NCBI RefSeq assembly: GCF_001644015.1 | Contig: NZ_LUUI01000123.1 | Span: 1 to 46,226 of the forward strand | Direction of reading: 5' to 3' | From: Methylomonas lenta | GTDB lineage: Bacteria > Pseudomonadota > Gammaproteobacteria > Methylococcales > Methylomonadaceae | Length of the DNA: 46,226 bases | Part shown: positions 1 through 8,887 of the stretch, one piece after another | How positions within the stretch are numbered: position 1 is the stretch's first letter | How the letters are laid out: every line of letters begins with the position of its first letter | The notes under the pieces: generated by a model | The model's input: the letters and a program-made list of their open reading frames with translations, nothing else | Database searches by the model: none | Told to the model about the DNA's origin: nothing | Translations under genes and position numbers: made by a program

Positions 1-29
1 GGAAGCAGTGCTTTAATAAGAAGATAAAC

Positions 30-66
30 CCAGTCCTGGATGGTTTCATCCGGGGCTGGTGTTTAA
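30..66 (+). terminator. Terminator-like hairpin at window start
   Basis: Positions 30-39 (CCAGTCCTGG) pair with 50-59 (CCGGGGCTGG) through a 10-bp stem with G-T pairs and a 10-base loop. The T tract is short (TGTTT). It probably ends a gene lying left of the window. Confidence 0.4.
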
Positions 67-87
67 AATCAAAAGTAAGGTGGAAAT

Positions 88-348
88 ATGAAAAAAATAC
101 ATTTGAACCTAGGAATACTCGGCGGGTTATTATTGATGGCTGCAGCTGTTGATGCAGCAGAGTACCCGGCAGCAGATTTTCAGCCTAAGGTCATTTACAT
201 TGATGAGTCGGTTGTTAAGACTGTGGCCTCAATCACGCCGCCACCATGTGTAAGCCAGGGCGTTGTTACTAAACAAATAGAAGAAGTTGATCCCAGATAT
301 CCGGCAAGTAGTTTTCAGCCTAAAGTTATTTTTAGCGAAGGCAACTAA
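88..348 (+). CDS. Small secreted protein with two YPAxxFQPKVI repeats
   Basis: An 86-residue protein of unknown function. Residues 1-24 form a signal peptide (charged MKKIH start, hydrophobic core GILGGLLLMAAA, cleavage probably after VDAA), so the product is expected in the periplasm or outside the cell. The mature part consists mainly of two near-identical segments 45 residues apart: YPAADFQPKVIYIDE (26-40) and YPASSFQPKVIFSEG (71-85), the second ending the protein. A single cysteine lies between them. A good ribosome-binding site (AAGGTGG) sits seven bases before the ATG. The gene is followed, 117 bases on and on the same strand, by the TGVAKY repeat protein, and the two may be cotranscribed. 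I do not recognise a characterised family; the internal duplication is seen directly. Confidence 0.75.
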   Translation: MKKIHLNLGILGGLLLMAAAVDAAEYPAADFQPKVIYIDESVVKTVASITPPPCVSQGVVTKQIEEVDPRYPASSFQPKVIFSEGN

Positions 349-465
349 AATAATATTAAGCAATTGTGGCAGGTTTTTATTATGGGCACGTTACGTTTAA
401 AAGAAGGTGTAAACAGCCAAAGGCTGGTTTTGCATGACATTAATTCATTCGGGAGTATTCTCAAA

Positions 466-1926
466 ATGAAAAAAAACAGTTTGATGAATAGCTTATTGGG
501 CATATTACCGCCTTTGCTTTTTGATAAGCCATCTACGGGTGGTGTAGTTGAAAAAAGTTACGATGCCAGCGGAAATGACGGTCAACTGACAGGCGTCGCC
601 CGTTATTTACAAAAACTTGAGCCAGCAGTTGAGGAAGCTAATCTAACCGGCGTAGCAAAATATTTAGCGCAACAGCAGGCGCTTGAGGAAGCTAACAAGC
701 CGGTAATTGAAGAGTCAGGTCCAGAATCAGAGTCGGTAGACTTAGAGCTGGAATTGGTCCAGGAAGATGAAGGCACGTTAGAAGATCAAGAAGTTGAAGT
801 TGAAGTTGAGGCTGAGGCTGAAGAAGTGTTAGAAGTTGAAGACGTTGAAGCTGAAGAAGTGCTTGAAGTTGAAGAAGAAATTTTAGAGGTTGAACCCGTT
901 ATCAGCGGAGTTGAGAAATATCTATCTCTACAAAATGAAAATCCGGTTACCCGAGTTGCTAAATATTTTATCAAGCAAGCTATTCAGGCTAGAGAAGCGC
1001 CTGTTACAGGTGTTGCAAAATACGTAACCATGCAGGAGCATGATGGGCATGTGATGACGGGGGTTGCTAAGTATGTAACTCAGCAGAGTTTGCGTGAAAG
1101 CTCAGCGCCAAGTGTTACGGGAGTGGCTAAATACGTACTGAAGAACGAGTTGCTGGCCAAAGATGCGCCTGTAGCAACCAGTGTTGCTAAATATGTCAGC
1201 AAGCAAACTCAATTGGCTAAAGATGCGCCTAAGGTTACCGGGGTCGCAAATTATGTTAAGGCCCTGGAGAAATCAGAGCAGGAACAAATACCAGCGACCG
1301 GGGTGGCAAAGTTTGTTGCAGAACAGGCTAGGTTAGCTAAAAAAGCTGCGGCAGCCGAATTAGTTGCTCGTTATCAGGAGCAGGAGGCAAGAATGCAAGC
1401 TGAAAATGCCCAGCGTCAAACTGAAGTGGTTGAGCAAGAAATCGCTGAGCCAGTAGAAGAGGTGTTTGAAGGTTCTCGTGTTGCTCAATATATTGCCAAG
1501 CAAGCATCTTCTAATCAAGCCAAGCCAACCGGGGTGGCGCGTTATCTGGCTAAACAGATTCAGTTGCAAAGCCAGGTTGAGCCCATGAGTAGTGTTGCTA
1601 AATATTTGGCCAAGCAAGCGACTTTATCCAGAAATCAGGCGCCTAAAACGGGCGTTAGTAAATATTTGGCCAAACAGCTATTATTGGTTAAGCCTGTTGT
1701 TGAAATTAGCTCTGTTAGTAAGTATCTTCTACGTCAGGAATTGCGGGAAAAAGATGCTGTTGTACTGACAGGGGTAGCTAAGTATGTTTCTAAAAGATAC
1801 GGTTTGGTCAAGGATGCGCCTCAGGTATCTGGGGTTGAGCGTTATATGGCCAAGCAAGCCCAGTCTGATGATATAGGTTATATTAGAACCACGGGCGTTG
1901 AGAAGTATCTGCGTAAACAAGGTTAA
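466..1926 (+). CDS. TGVAKY 20-residue-repeat protein, function unknown
   Basis: A 486-residue protein made almost entirely of a degenerate repeat, consensus T/S-G-V-A-K-Y-L/V-x-K-Q. I count about 19 copies, with the valine of the core near residues 44, 64, 149, 164, 183, 200, 220, 240, 260, 280, 300, 339, 357, 377, 397, 417, 437, 457 and 478, so the usual period is 20 residues. Linkers are often LAKDAP-like. Residues 81-143 interrupt the array with a very acidic, E/V-rich segment. The N-terminus (MKKNSLMNSLLGILPPLLF) is hydrophobic but not a classical signal peptide. The frame is open from 364, but the ATG at 466 has GGGAG ten bases upstream and begins a Lys-rich start, so I chose it. The repeats could be amphipathic helices binding a surface or partner; that is inference. 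A strong terminator follows. Confidence 0.8.
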   Translation: MKKNSLMNSLLGILPPLLFDKPSTGGVVEKSYDASGNDGQLTGVARYLQKLEPAVEEANLTGVAKYLAQQQALEEANKPVIEESGPESESVDLELELVQEDEGTLEDQEVEVEVEAEAEEVLEVEDVEAEEVLEVEEEILEVEPVISGVEKYLSLQNENPVTRVAKYFIKQAIQAREAPVTGVAKYVTMQEHDGHVMTGVAKYVTQQSLRESSAPSVTGVAKYVLKNELLAKDAPVATSVAKYVSKQTQLAKDAPKVTGVANYVKALEKSEQEQIPATGVAKFVAEQARLAKKAAAAELVARYQEQEARMQAENAQRQTEVVEQEIAEPVEEVFEGSRVAQYIAKQASSNQAKPTGVARYLAKQIQLQSQVEPMSSVAKYLAKQATLSRNQAPKTGVSKYLAKQLLLVKPVVEISSVSKYLLRQELREKDAVVLTGVAKYVSKRYGLVKDAPQVSGVERYMAKQAQSDDIGYIRTTGVEKYLRKQG

Positions 1927-1940
1927 TTCTGTTTTTACAT

Positions 1941-1980
1941 AAAAACCAATACGCTCAGTCAAAAATGGTATTGGTTTTTA
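1941..1980 (+). terminator. Rho-independent terminator
   Basis: A perfect 12-bp stem (1941-1952 AAAAACCAATAC with 1968-1979 GTATTGGTTTTT) is followed by T-rich sequence. It closes the TGVAKY repeat gene. Confidence 0.8.
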
Positions 1981-2018
1981 ATTTTTAGGTCTGGCGGTAA
2001 GTAAATAAGCATTAGGTG

Positions 2019-2047
2019 TTGTTTTTGTTTTAATGCCTGATTATAAT
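2019..2047 (+). promoter_or_regulatory. Probable sigma-70 promoter of tRNA-Leu
   Basis: TATAAT at 2042-2047 matches the -10 consensus exactly. A weak -35 (TTGTTT, 2019-2024) lies 17 bases upstream. The expected start near 2054 is just ahead of the tRNA at 2066. Confidence 0.55.
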
Positions 2048-2065
2048 AACTGATTATTTTGTTAT

Positions 2066-2149
<84 letters not shown>

Positions 2150-2259
2150 TGTCTTTCTGTGATTCACAGCGATACAGCAGCTTTTCTTTATTAAGTTTAT
2201 GAAATTCGCTGATCGGTCCCCAAATCCAAACAATCTTTTTAAATTTTTGAGGTAATCCA

Positions 2260-3561
2260 ATGCAAGTTTCTGTCGAGAAGACATCAGAATTAAGCCGAAA
2301 AATGACCGTTATTGTGCCTGATGCATTGTTGCAGGAAAAGATGGAAACTCGCTTCAAAAAACTGGCTCGGGAAGTTAAGGTCGATGGGTTTCGCCCAGGC
2401 AAAGTACCAACCAGTATGGTGAAAAAACTATACGGTGAGCGAGTTAAGAATGAAGTGGCGGGCGATTTGATTCAATCGACTTATTTTGAGGCTTTGCAAC
2501 AGCAGGAATTGGTGCCGGCTGGACATCCTAACATTACGCCCGCTGACAAAAGCGAAGGCTTTGAATACATCGCCGAATTCGAAATATATCCGGAAGTTAT
2601 GTTGGATGCGGTTAACGAACTAGAAATTGCGCGCCCAACTGCAATTGTTGCCGAGACTGATGTCGATAATATGATCGAAAAGTTGAGACAGCAGAAAAAG
2701 ACATGGGGAACTGTTGAGCGCGCATCGCAAGCAGATGATCAGGTTACTATCCACTTTTCAGGGCTATCGGAAGGCGAAAATTTCACCGATGGCAAAGTTG
2801 AAAACTATGCAGTTCAGATTGGTGGCAATCAGATGATTCCAGGGTTTGAAGACGAGCTGAAAGGCTTGTCTGTTGGCGAAAGTAAAACTTTTAACATTAC
2901 ATTCCCGGAAAAATACAATAGTGAAAAACTTGCCGGAAAAGAAGTTGAGTTTGAAGTTGAGATGGTGAAAGTGGAGGAGTCTATCCTGCCTGAACTGGAT
3001 GCTGATTTCATTAAGGCCTATGGCGTAGAGGCGGGCGATATTGAGGCATTTCGAGCTGATGTTAAAGCCAACATGGAAAGAGAATTGGTGCAAGGTTTAA
3101 AAAATAAGCTAAAAACCGCTGTAATGGATGCTTTATTTGAACATGTCAAAATTAGTCTGCCTAATGCTTTGATTGATCAGGAGGTGCAATCTTTGATGAA
3201 GCCTTATGCCGAGCGTGCCAGTAAAGCTCGCATGAAATTGGAAGATTTGAATCTGCCGCAAGATATGTTTGAAAACCAGGCTAGGCGCCGGGTGGCATTG
3301 GGTTTGATTTTAGGTGAAATCATTCGAAAAAATGAGATTAAAATCGACGCTGACAAGGTTCGGTCTGTGATCGAAGATATGGCAAAAAGTTATGAAAAGC
3401 CTGAAGATGTCGTGAATTGGTATTATGCCGACAATAGTCGATTGAATGATGTTCAGCAAATGGTTCTTGAAGATCAAGCTGTTGAATGGGTGCTTGATCG
3501 CGCTAAAATCACCGATCAATCTGTTGGTTTCGAAGATATTATGGATAGACAGCAAGCATAG
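2260..3561 (+). CDS. tig: Trigger factor, ribosome-associated chaperone
   Basis: A 433-residue trigger factor that binds the ribosome exit tunnel and assists folding of nascent chains in the cytoplasm. The ribosome-docking signature GFRPGKVP is at residues 43-50 of the N-terminal domain. A central FKBP-type peptidyl-prolyl isomerase domain (about 150-245) and a helical C-terminal chaperone domain follow. The length is typical (432 in E. coli). The start has GAGG seven bases upstream. The stop is eight bases from clpP, so tig, clpP and probably clpX form one transcription unit linking cotranslational folding with regulated proteolysis. Confidence 0.97.
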   Translation: MQVSVEKTSELSRKMTVIVPDALLQEKMETRFKKLAREVKVDGFRPGKVPTSMVKKLYGERVKNEVAGDLIQSTYFEALQQQELVPAGHPNITPADKSEGFEYIAEFEIYPEVMLDAVNELEIARPTAIVAETDVDNMIEKLRQQKKTWGTVERASQADDQVTIHFSGLSEGENFTDGKVENYAVQIGGNQMIPGFEDELKGLSVGESKTFNITFPEKYNSEKLAGKEVEFEVEMVKVEESILPELDADFIKAYGVEAGDIEAFRADVKANMERELVQGLKNKLKTAVMDALFEHVKISLPNALIDQEVQSLMKPYAERASKARMKLEDLNLPQDMFENQARRRVALGLILGEIIRKNEIKIDADKVRSVIEDMAKSYEKPEDVVNWYYADNSRLNDVQQMVLEDQAVEWVLDRAKITDQSVGFEDIMDRQQA

Positions 3562-3569
3562 GAATTTAA

Positions 3570-4205
3570 ATGAGCAATCTGAATGATATGAATAATGTGA
3601 TACTGCCTCAAGCTGCAGGCGGTTTGGTGCCAATGGTAATTGAGCAAACTGCACGCGGTGAGCGTTCGTTTGATATCTATTCCCGGTTGCTTAAGGAACG
3701 AGTTATTTTCTTGGTGGGTCAGGTAGAAGATTACATGGCCAATCTAGTCGTGGCGCAATTATTGTTTTTGGAATCGGAAAATCCAGATAAAGACATTCAT
3801 TTGTATATCAACTCCCCCGGTGGTTCAGTCACTGCAGGCATGTCGATTTATGACACTATGCAGTTCATCAAGCCAGATGTTAGTACCATGTGCATTGGTC
3901 AGGCAGCTAGCATGGGAGCGTTATTGCTGGCTGGCGGGGCAGCGGATAAACGTTTTTGTTTGCCGCACTCCAGGCTGATGATCCATCAACCACTGGGCGG
4001 TTATCAGGGGCAGGCTTCGGATATCGATATCCATGCGCGCGAAATCCTGGCAATTCGTGATCGCTTGAACAAAATTCTTGCACACCATACAGGACAGCCA
4101 CTGGAAAAAATTCAGCAAGATACGGATAGGGATAATTTTTTAAGTTCTGAGCAAGCTGTTGCTTATGGATTGATCGATAAAGTTCTGAGTAGTCGTGTTG
4201 TTTAA
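3570..4205 (+). CDS. clpP: ATP-dependent Clp protease proteolytic subunit
   Basis: A 211-residue serine peptidase that assembles as a double heptamer and degrades proteins fed by ClpX or ClpA. The catalytic triad is visible: Ser114 in GQAASMGA, His139 in LMIHQP, Asp188 in DRDNFLS. The oxyanion loop SPGGSVTAG is at residues 82-90. The N-terminal propeptide is short, as in E. coli. It starts nine bases after the tig stop and lies upstream of its partner clpX, from which it is separated by about 94 bases without an obvious terminator. Confidence 0.98.
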   Translation: MSNLNDMNNVILPQAAGGLVPMVIEQTARGERSFDIYSRLLKERVIFLVGQVEDYMANLVVAQLLFLESENPDKDIHLYINSPGGSVTAGMSIYDTMQFIKPDVSTMCIGQAASMGALLLAGGAADKRFCLPHSRLMIHQPLGGYQGQASDIDIHAREILAIRDRLNKILAHHTGQPLEKIQQDTDRDNFLSSEQAVAYGLIDKVLSSRVV

Positions 4206-4299
4206 GCCCTTTGCCGCTATACGGTAAATTTGTTGGGAAAGTTGGTTTTTTGAGATAGTCTTCAATTACTGAAGCAAAGCATCACCACGGGGTTTGTGC

Positions 4300-5577
4300 A
4301 TGAGTAAAGACAAAAAAGATAAAGATGAAGATAAGCTTCTTTATTGTTCATTTTGCGGTAAAAGTCAAAATGAAGTTAGAAAGCTGATAGCGGGTCCGTC
4401 GGTCTATGTTTGTGATGAGTGTGTTGAGTTATGTAACGATATCATTCGTGATGAGTTGCTTGAAGATGAAAAAGTCGTGGGTAATGGTGCATTACCTAAG
4501 CCGAAGGAAATTAAGCAAGAGCTTGATAACTATGTGATTGGCCAAGAAAACGCCAAAAAGATTCTGGCTGTGGCCGTTTACAATCACTACAAGCGCCTGC
4601 GTAGCAATAGCAAAAAAAGCGATATTGAGTTGGCAAAAAGCAATATTTTGCTGATTGGGCCAACTGGTTCAGGTAAAACCCTATTGGCCGAAACACTGGC
4701 TAGATTACTGGACGTGCCTTTCACCATTGCTGACGCTACCACGCTGACTGAAGCCGGTTATGTAGGGGAAGACGTAGAAAATATCATCCAGAAAATCCTG
4801 CAAAAGTGTGATTATGATGTCGAAAAAGCCGAAACTGGCATTGTTTACATTGATGAAATAGACAAAATATCCCGTAAAGCGGATAACCCATCCATCACCC
4901 GAGACGTATCGGGTGAAGGTGTGCAGCAAGCCCTGTTAAAGTTGATTGAAGGTACGATAGCGTCCGTTCCGCCGCAAGGTGGACGTAAACATCCGCAACA
5001 GGAGTTTTTACAAGTCAATACTGCCAATATTTTGTTTATTGTTGGCGGCGCTTTTGCCGGTTTGGATCGAGTGATTCGTAGTCGTACTGAAAAAGGTGGT
5101 ATCGGTTTCTCAGCTGAGGTGAAAGCTAAGGATGAAAATGAGAATGTCGGTGAAATCTTTGCGGATGTACGCGCGGAAGATTTGATTAAATACGGTTTAA
5201 TCCCCGAGTTTGTTGGTCGATTGCCTGTGGTGGCAACCCTTGATGAGCTGGATGAGGCTGCATTGATACAAATTCTGGTTGAACCTAAAAATGCCCTGAT
5301 CAAACAATATAAACATTTGTTTGAGATGGAGGGTGCTGAGTTGGAGTTCAGAGAAGACTCGCTTTCAGCTATTGCTCGTAAGTCTATGGAACGTAAATCA
5401 GGTGCGCGTGGTTTGCGAACCATAGTAGAAAATGTTTTGTTGGATACCATGTACGAACTGCCCTCTAGTGACAATATATCCAAAGTTGTTATTGATGAAG
5501 GCGTCATCAATGGTAAATCCGATCCTATTTTGGTTTACGAGTCAGACGCAAAGCGTGTTGCCGCTGCGGAAACATAA
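4300..5577 (+). CDS. clpX: Clp protease ATP-binding subunit ClpX
   Basis: A AAA+ unfoldase of 425 residues that recognises tagged substrates and threads them into ClpP. The zinc-binding domain has Cys16, Cys19, Cys38 and Cys41. Walker A is GPTGSGKT (120-127), Walker B VYIDEIDK (182-189), the pore loop GYVGED (153-158), the ClpP-docking loop IGF (268-270), and sensor-2 GARGLR is near the C-terminus. The frame is open two codons further to a TTG at 4294, but the ATG at 4300 gives the conserved MSKDKK-type N-terminus and has GGGG at a suitable distance. Two stop codons occur in tandem, and a strong terminator follows. Confidence 0.98.
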   Translation: MSKDKKDKDEDKLLYCSFCGKSQNEVRKLIAGPSVYVCDECVELCNDIIRDELLEDEKVVGNGALPKPKEIKQELDNYVIGQENAKKILAVAVYNHYKRLRSNSKKSDIELAKSNILLIGPTGSGKTLLAETLARLLDVPFTIADATTLTEAGYVGEDVENIIQKILQKCDYDVEKAETGIVYIDEIDKISRKADNPSITRDVSGEGVQQALLKLIEGTIASVPPQGGRKHPQQEFLQVNTANILFIVGGAFAGLDRVIRSRTEKGGIGFSAEVKAKDENENVGEIFADVRAEDLIKYGLIPEFVGRLPVVATLDELDEAALIQILVEPKNALIKQYKHLFEMEGAELEFREDSLSAIARKSMERKSGARGLRTIVENVLLDTMYELPSSDNISKVVIDEGVINGKSDPILVYESDAKRVAAAET

Positions 5578-5600
5578 TAGAAAAAACTTTATCAAGTTCA

Positions 5601-5636
5601 AAAAAAGGGGTTTTGTCCACAAAACCCCTTTTTTTT
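5601..5636 (+). terminator. Rho-independent terminator after clpX
   Basis: A perfect 15-bp stem (5601-5615 with 5620-5634) with the loop TCCA and a run of T. It is A-rich on one side and T-rich on the other, so it may work in both directions. It separates clpX from lon. Confidence 0.92.
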
Positions 5637-5654
5637 GTCTCGTGAGTAAAGATA

Positions 5655-5682
5655 CTTGTTTTATAAATTATCGACCTCATAT
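5655..5682 (+). promoter_or_regulatory. Candidate sigma-32 (heat-shock) promoter of lon
   Basis: CTTGTTT (5655-5661) and CCTCATAT (5675-5682) are separated by 13 bases. The -10 part matches the sigma-32 consensus CCCCATNT at 7 of 8 positions; the -35 part matches CTTGAAA at only 4 of 7. lon is a classic heat-shock gene, which supports the reading, but the -35 is weak. Confidence 0.42.
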
Positions 5683-5726
5683 ACGATGCTATGTAAATTG
5701 CTTTCCTGCCACAGGACACAAATTAA

Positions 5727-8141
5727 ATGACACAAGTAAAAAGTAAAGAAGATCTGATTCCTGTTTTGCCGCTTCGTGATGTTGTGGTGTATCCGCACAT
5801 GGTGATTCCATTGTTTGTGGGTCGGGGTATGTCTATCGACGCACTGGATGCCGCCATAAGTCAAGATAAGCAGGTGTTGCTGATTGCGCAGAAGCAGGCA
5901 GATGTTGATGAGCCCGAATTTGATGATTTGTATAAAGTGGGCACGCTGGCAAATATATTACAGTTGCTAAAATTACCGGATGGGACTGTCAAAGTCTTGG
6001 TTGAAGGCACTCAGCGTTGCTCCGTGATTCAATATCAGGAATTTGAAGGCTATTGTGCTGCGGGTGTAATTGAGCTGAACGATGAAATCACCATTGATGA
6101 GCAGGAAATGGATGTCTTGCAAAGAACGGCGATCAGTTCGTTCGATCAATATGTGAAACTCAACAACAAAATCCCGCCCGAAGTATTGAATTCTCTAGCG
6201 GGTATTGATGAGCCGGGTCGCTTGGCAGATACCATGGCGGCCCATATGGCGCTCAAGGTAGAGGAAAAGCAAGGCATGCTTGAAATGGTAGATATTGCCA
6301 AACGCCTTGAAAGCCTGATGACCTTAATGGAAAGCGAAGTCGATATTCTGGAGATGGAAAAGAAAATCCGTGGTCGCGTCAAAAAACAAATGGAGAAAAA
6401 TCAGCGCGAGTACTATCTGAATGAGCAAATGAAAGCTATTCAGAAAGAGCTTGGTGAGATGGATGAGGCTAGTAACGAAGTAGAAGAGCTGGAGAAAAAA
6501 ATCCATGCGGCTGGAATGTCTGCTGAAGCCAAAACCAAAGCAGTAGCGGAACTGAATAAATTAAAAATGATGTCGCCGATGTCGGCAGAAGCCACAGTGG
6601 TCCGCAATTACATCGACTGGATGGTCAGCGTGCCGTGGAAAAAGAAAACCAAAGTGCGACATGATTTGAAAGTGGCGGAACAAGTCTTAGAAGCTGAACA
6701 CTATGGCTTGGACAAGGTAAAAGAAAGAATTCTAGAATATCTTGCCGTGCAGCAGCGAGTGAAGCAGTTGAAAGGTCCAATCTTGTGTCTGGTTGGGCCG
6801 CCGGGTGTTGGTAAAACTTCGCTTGGTCAGTCCATAGCCCGTGCTACCAATCGAAAGTATGTGCGCATGGCATTAGGCGGGGTGAGGGATGAAGCGGAAA
6901 TTCGTGGACATAGACGGACTTATATTGGTTCTATGCCGGGCAAAATTCTGCAGAATCTGTCGAAAATAAAAACACGCAACCCGATGTTTTTGCTAGATGA
7001 AATAGACAAAATGGCGGCCGATTTTCGTGGTGATCCAGCGTCAGCATTGCTGGAAGTGTTGGATCCCGAACAAAATCACACGTTTGCCGATCATTATCTG
7101 GAAGTGGATTTTGACTTGTCCGATGTTATGTTTGTTGCTACCGCGAATACTCTGAATATTCCAGCGCCACTAATGGACAGGATGGAAGTGATTCGATTGG
7201 CTGGATATACCGAAGACGAAAAAATCAATATTGCGATGCGCTTTTTGATGACCAAACAGGTTAAAAATAACGGTTTAGCGGTAAGTGAAATCGAAATTAC
7301 TGAAACTGCGGTTAGGGATATTATTCGGTATTACACCCGAGAAGCCGGAGTACGTAGTCTGGAACGGGAAATATCGAAAATTTGCCGTAAAGTAGTCAAA
7401 GATTTATTGTTGCAAAAAGGCAAAGACAAAATCATCGTAGACTCAGAAAACCTGAATAAGTATTTGGGTGTCAGACGGTTTAGTTATGGCATGGCCGAAG
7501 ATAGTGATCAAATTGGTCAAGTAACTGGTTTGGCGTGGACAGAAGTTGGTGGCGAGTTGCTGACAATCGAAACGGCGGTGATGCCTGGTAAAGGTAAGCA
7601 ACAAGCGACAGGCAAGCTCGGCGATGTCATGAAAGAGTCAATTGATGCTGCGGTAACGGTGGTGAGAAGTCGCGCTGATGTTTTGGGCATTGATAATGAA
7701 GTTTTTCAAAAAAACGACATTCACATTCATGTGCCAGAAGGTGCTACACCCAAGGATGGTCCTAGTGCAGGTATCGGTATGTGCACAGCGATCATTTCGG
7801 CGTTGACCAAGATTCCGGTTAGGGCTGATGTGGCTATGACGGGAGAAATTACTTTGCGTGGCGAAGTATTGCCCATTGGTGGTTTGAAAGAAAAACTTTT
7901 AGCCGCTCATCGAGGTGGTATTAGAACGGTAGTGATTCCGTTTGAAAATGAAAAAGACCTCACTGAAATTCCAGAAAATGTTACAAGCAATTTGACCATT
8001 AAGTGTGTGCGCTGGATTGATGAGGTGTTGGAGATTGCGTTGCAAAAAATGCCGGTTCCCATAGCAATTGATGTTGCTAGCAATACTGAAACGCCAGCTA
8101 ATAAAACCAAAGCAAAACAAAAATCAGTAGTTGCACATTAA
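5727..8141 (+). CDS. lon: ATP-dependent protease Lon
   Basis: An 804-residue cytoplasmic AAA+ protease that removes damaged and short-lived regulatory proteins. The N-terminal substrate-binding domain begins with the typical [20 protein letters not shown] region. The AAA+ module has Walker [10 protein letters not shown] near residue 357 and a LDEIDK Walker B. The C-terminal protease domain has the Ser-Lys dyad, Ser680 (DGPSAG) and Lys723 (GGLKEK), placed as in E. coli Ser679/Lys722. It is slightly longer than the E. coli protein because of a Lys-rich tail. It has its own promoter region after the clpX terminator and lies upstream of hupB, a common gammaproteobacterial order. Confidence 0.98.
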   Translation: MTQVKSKEDLIPVLPLRDVVVYPHMVIPLFVGRGMSIDALDAAISQDKQVLLIAQKQADVDEPEFDDLYKVGTLANILQLLKLPDGTVKVLVEGTQRCSVIQYQEFEGYCAAGVIELNDEITIDEQEMDVLQRTAISSFDQYVKLNNKIPPEVLNSLAGIDEPGRLADTMAAHMALKVEEKQGMLEMVDIAKRLESLMTLMESEVDILEMEKKIRGRVKKQMEKNQREYYLNEQMKAIQKELGEMDEASNEVEELEKKIHAAGMSAEAKTKAVAELNKLKMMSPMSAEATVVRNYIDWMVSVPWKKKTKVRHDLKVAEQVLEAEHYGLDKVKERILEYLAVQQRVKQLKGPILCLVGPPGVGKTSLGQSIARATNRKYVRMALGGVRDEAEIRGHRRTYIGSMPGKILQNLSKIKTRNPMFLLDEIDKMAADFRGDPASALLEVLDPEQNHTFADHYLEVDFDLSDVMFVATANTLNIPAPLMDRMEVIRLAGYTEDEKINIAMRFLMTKQVKNNGLAVSEIEITETAVRDIIRYYTREAGVRSLEREISKICRKVVKDLLLQKGKDKIIVDSENLNKYLGVRRFSYGMAEDSDQIGQVTGLAWTEVGGELLTIETAVMPGKGKQQATGKLGDVMKESIDAAVTVVRSRADVLGIDNEVFQKNDIHIHVPEGATPKDGPSAGIGMCTAIISALTKIPVRADVAMTGEITLRGEVLPIGGLKEKLLAAHRGGIRTVVIPFENEKDLTEIPENVTSNLTIKCVRWIDEVLEIALQKMPVPIAIDVASNTETPANKTKAKQKSVVAH

Positions 8142-8199
8142 AATTATATGATGTCAGCCGTAAAACCATATAAATCGGGGCTTGCAGGTATTACAAAGC

Positions 8200-8229
8200 T
8201 TGACACGGCTTACGGCTCGTTGATATAAA
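8200..8229 (+). promoter_or_regulatory. Sigma-70 promoter of hupB
   Basis: A consensus -35 TTGACA (8200-8205) and a -10 TATAAA (8224-8229) with an 18-base spacer. A leader of about 110 bases follows before the hupB ATG. No terminator is seen between lon and this promoter. Confidence 0.75.
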
Positions 8230-8344
8230 GTCTGCCTTCATACGAAGAAGAGCTGTCTATGGGTATGGTGGGGAGCCTGTTAACGGTATAAAACGCTTGT
8301 TTGCTTGAGCATAATTAATATAACGACATCCTAAGGGGTAATAA

Positions 8345-8617
8345 ATGAATAAATCTGAACTGATTGATGCTATTGCAGCCACATCGCAATTAACGAAAGC
8401 AGATGCTGGTCGTGCTTTAGATGGTTTTATCAAGTCTGTAGAAGAAGCACTTAAAAACGGTGATTCTGTTGCTTTGGTAGGCTTTGGTACATTTGAAGTT
8501 AAAGACAGAGCTGAGCGTAAAGGCCGTAATCCACAAACTGGCGAAGAAATAACCATTAAAGCAGCAAAAATTCCATCATTTAAAGCTGGCAAATCTTTAA
8601 AAGATGCTGTAAACTAG
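8345..8617 (+). CDS. hupB: DNA-binding protein HU
   Basis: A 90-residue HU/IHF-family nucleoid protein that bends and compacts DNA. It starts [11 protein letters not shown] and carries the DNA-binding arm signature around [18 protein letters not shown] and the following PQTGEEI. Length and sequence fit HU rather than IHF. A strong AAGGGG ribosome-binding site lies eight bases before the ATG. It sits between lon and two tRNA genes with ppiD beyond, the usual lon-hupB-ppiD order, and has a consensus promoter. Confidence 0.96.
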   Translation: MNKSELIDAIAATSQLTKADAGRALDGFIKSVEEALKNGDSVALVGFGTFEVKDRAERKGRNPQTGEEITIKAAKIPSFKAGKSLKDAVN

Positions 8618-8630
8618 CATTTCTTTAGTC

Positions 8631-8706
8631 GGGTGCTTAGCTCAGCTGGGAGAGCATCGCCCTTACAAGGCGAGGGTCGGGGGTTCGAACCCCTCAGCAC
8701 CCACCA
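8631..8706 (+). tRNA. tRNA-Val (anticodon UAC)
   Basis: A 76-base tRNA with encoded CCA. The acceptor GGGTGCT pairs with AGCACCC; the anticodon stem TCGCC/GGCGA encloses CTTACAA, anticodon TAC. It begins 13 bases after hupB, so it may be processed from a hupB-containing transcript. Confidence 0.96.
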
Positions 8707-8712
8707 GACTTA

Positions 8713-8789
8713 GGAGCGGTAGTTCAGTTGGTTAGAATACCGGCCTGTCACGCCGGGGGTCGCGGGTTCGAGTCCCGTCCGCTCCGCCA
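8713..8789 (+). tRNA. tRNA-Asp (anticodon GUC)
   Basis: A 77-base tRNA with encoded CCA. The acceptor GGAGCGG pairs with CCGCTCC; the anticodon stem CCGGC/GCCGG encloses CTGTCAC, anticodon GTC. Only six bases separate it from tRNA-Val, so the two are cotranscribed. Confidence 0.96.
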
Positions 8790-8795
8790 AAACAG

Positions 8796-8829
8796 AAACC
8801 TCGGGCCGTATGGTTCGAGGTTTTTTTTT
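8796..8829 (+). terminator. Rho-independent terminator after tRNA-Asp
   Basis: Stem AAACCTCG (8796-8803) with CGAGGTTT (8816-8823), then an unbroken run of T to 8829. It ends the hupB/tRNA unit. Confidence 0.88.
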
Positions 8830-8887
8830 GCGTTTTAATTTTGTTGCCTGGAGTGATCAGGTTTAATGCTGTTTAAGGACAGATCTT

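Noticed and set aside
466-1926. CRISPR-like array because of regular spacing
   Set aside because: The periodic sequence is coding, the units diverge by codon changes, and there are no identical repeats with unique spacers.
4845-5510. Long open frame on the minus strand opposite clpX (221 codons)
   Set aside because: It is the mirror of a strongly conserved gene, is Ser/Pro-rich as antisense frames are, and has no ribosome-binding site or family pattern.
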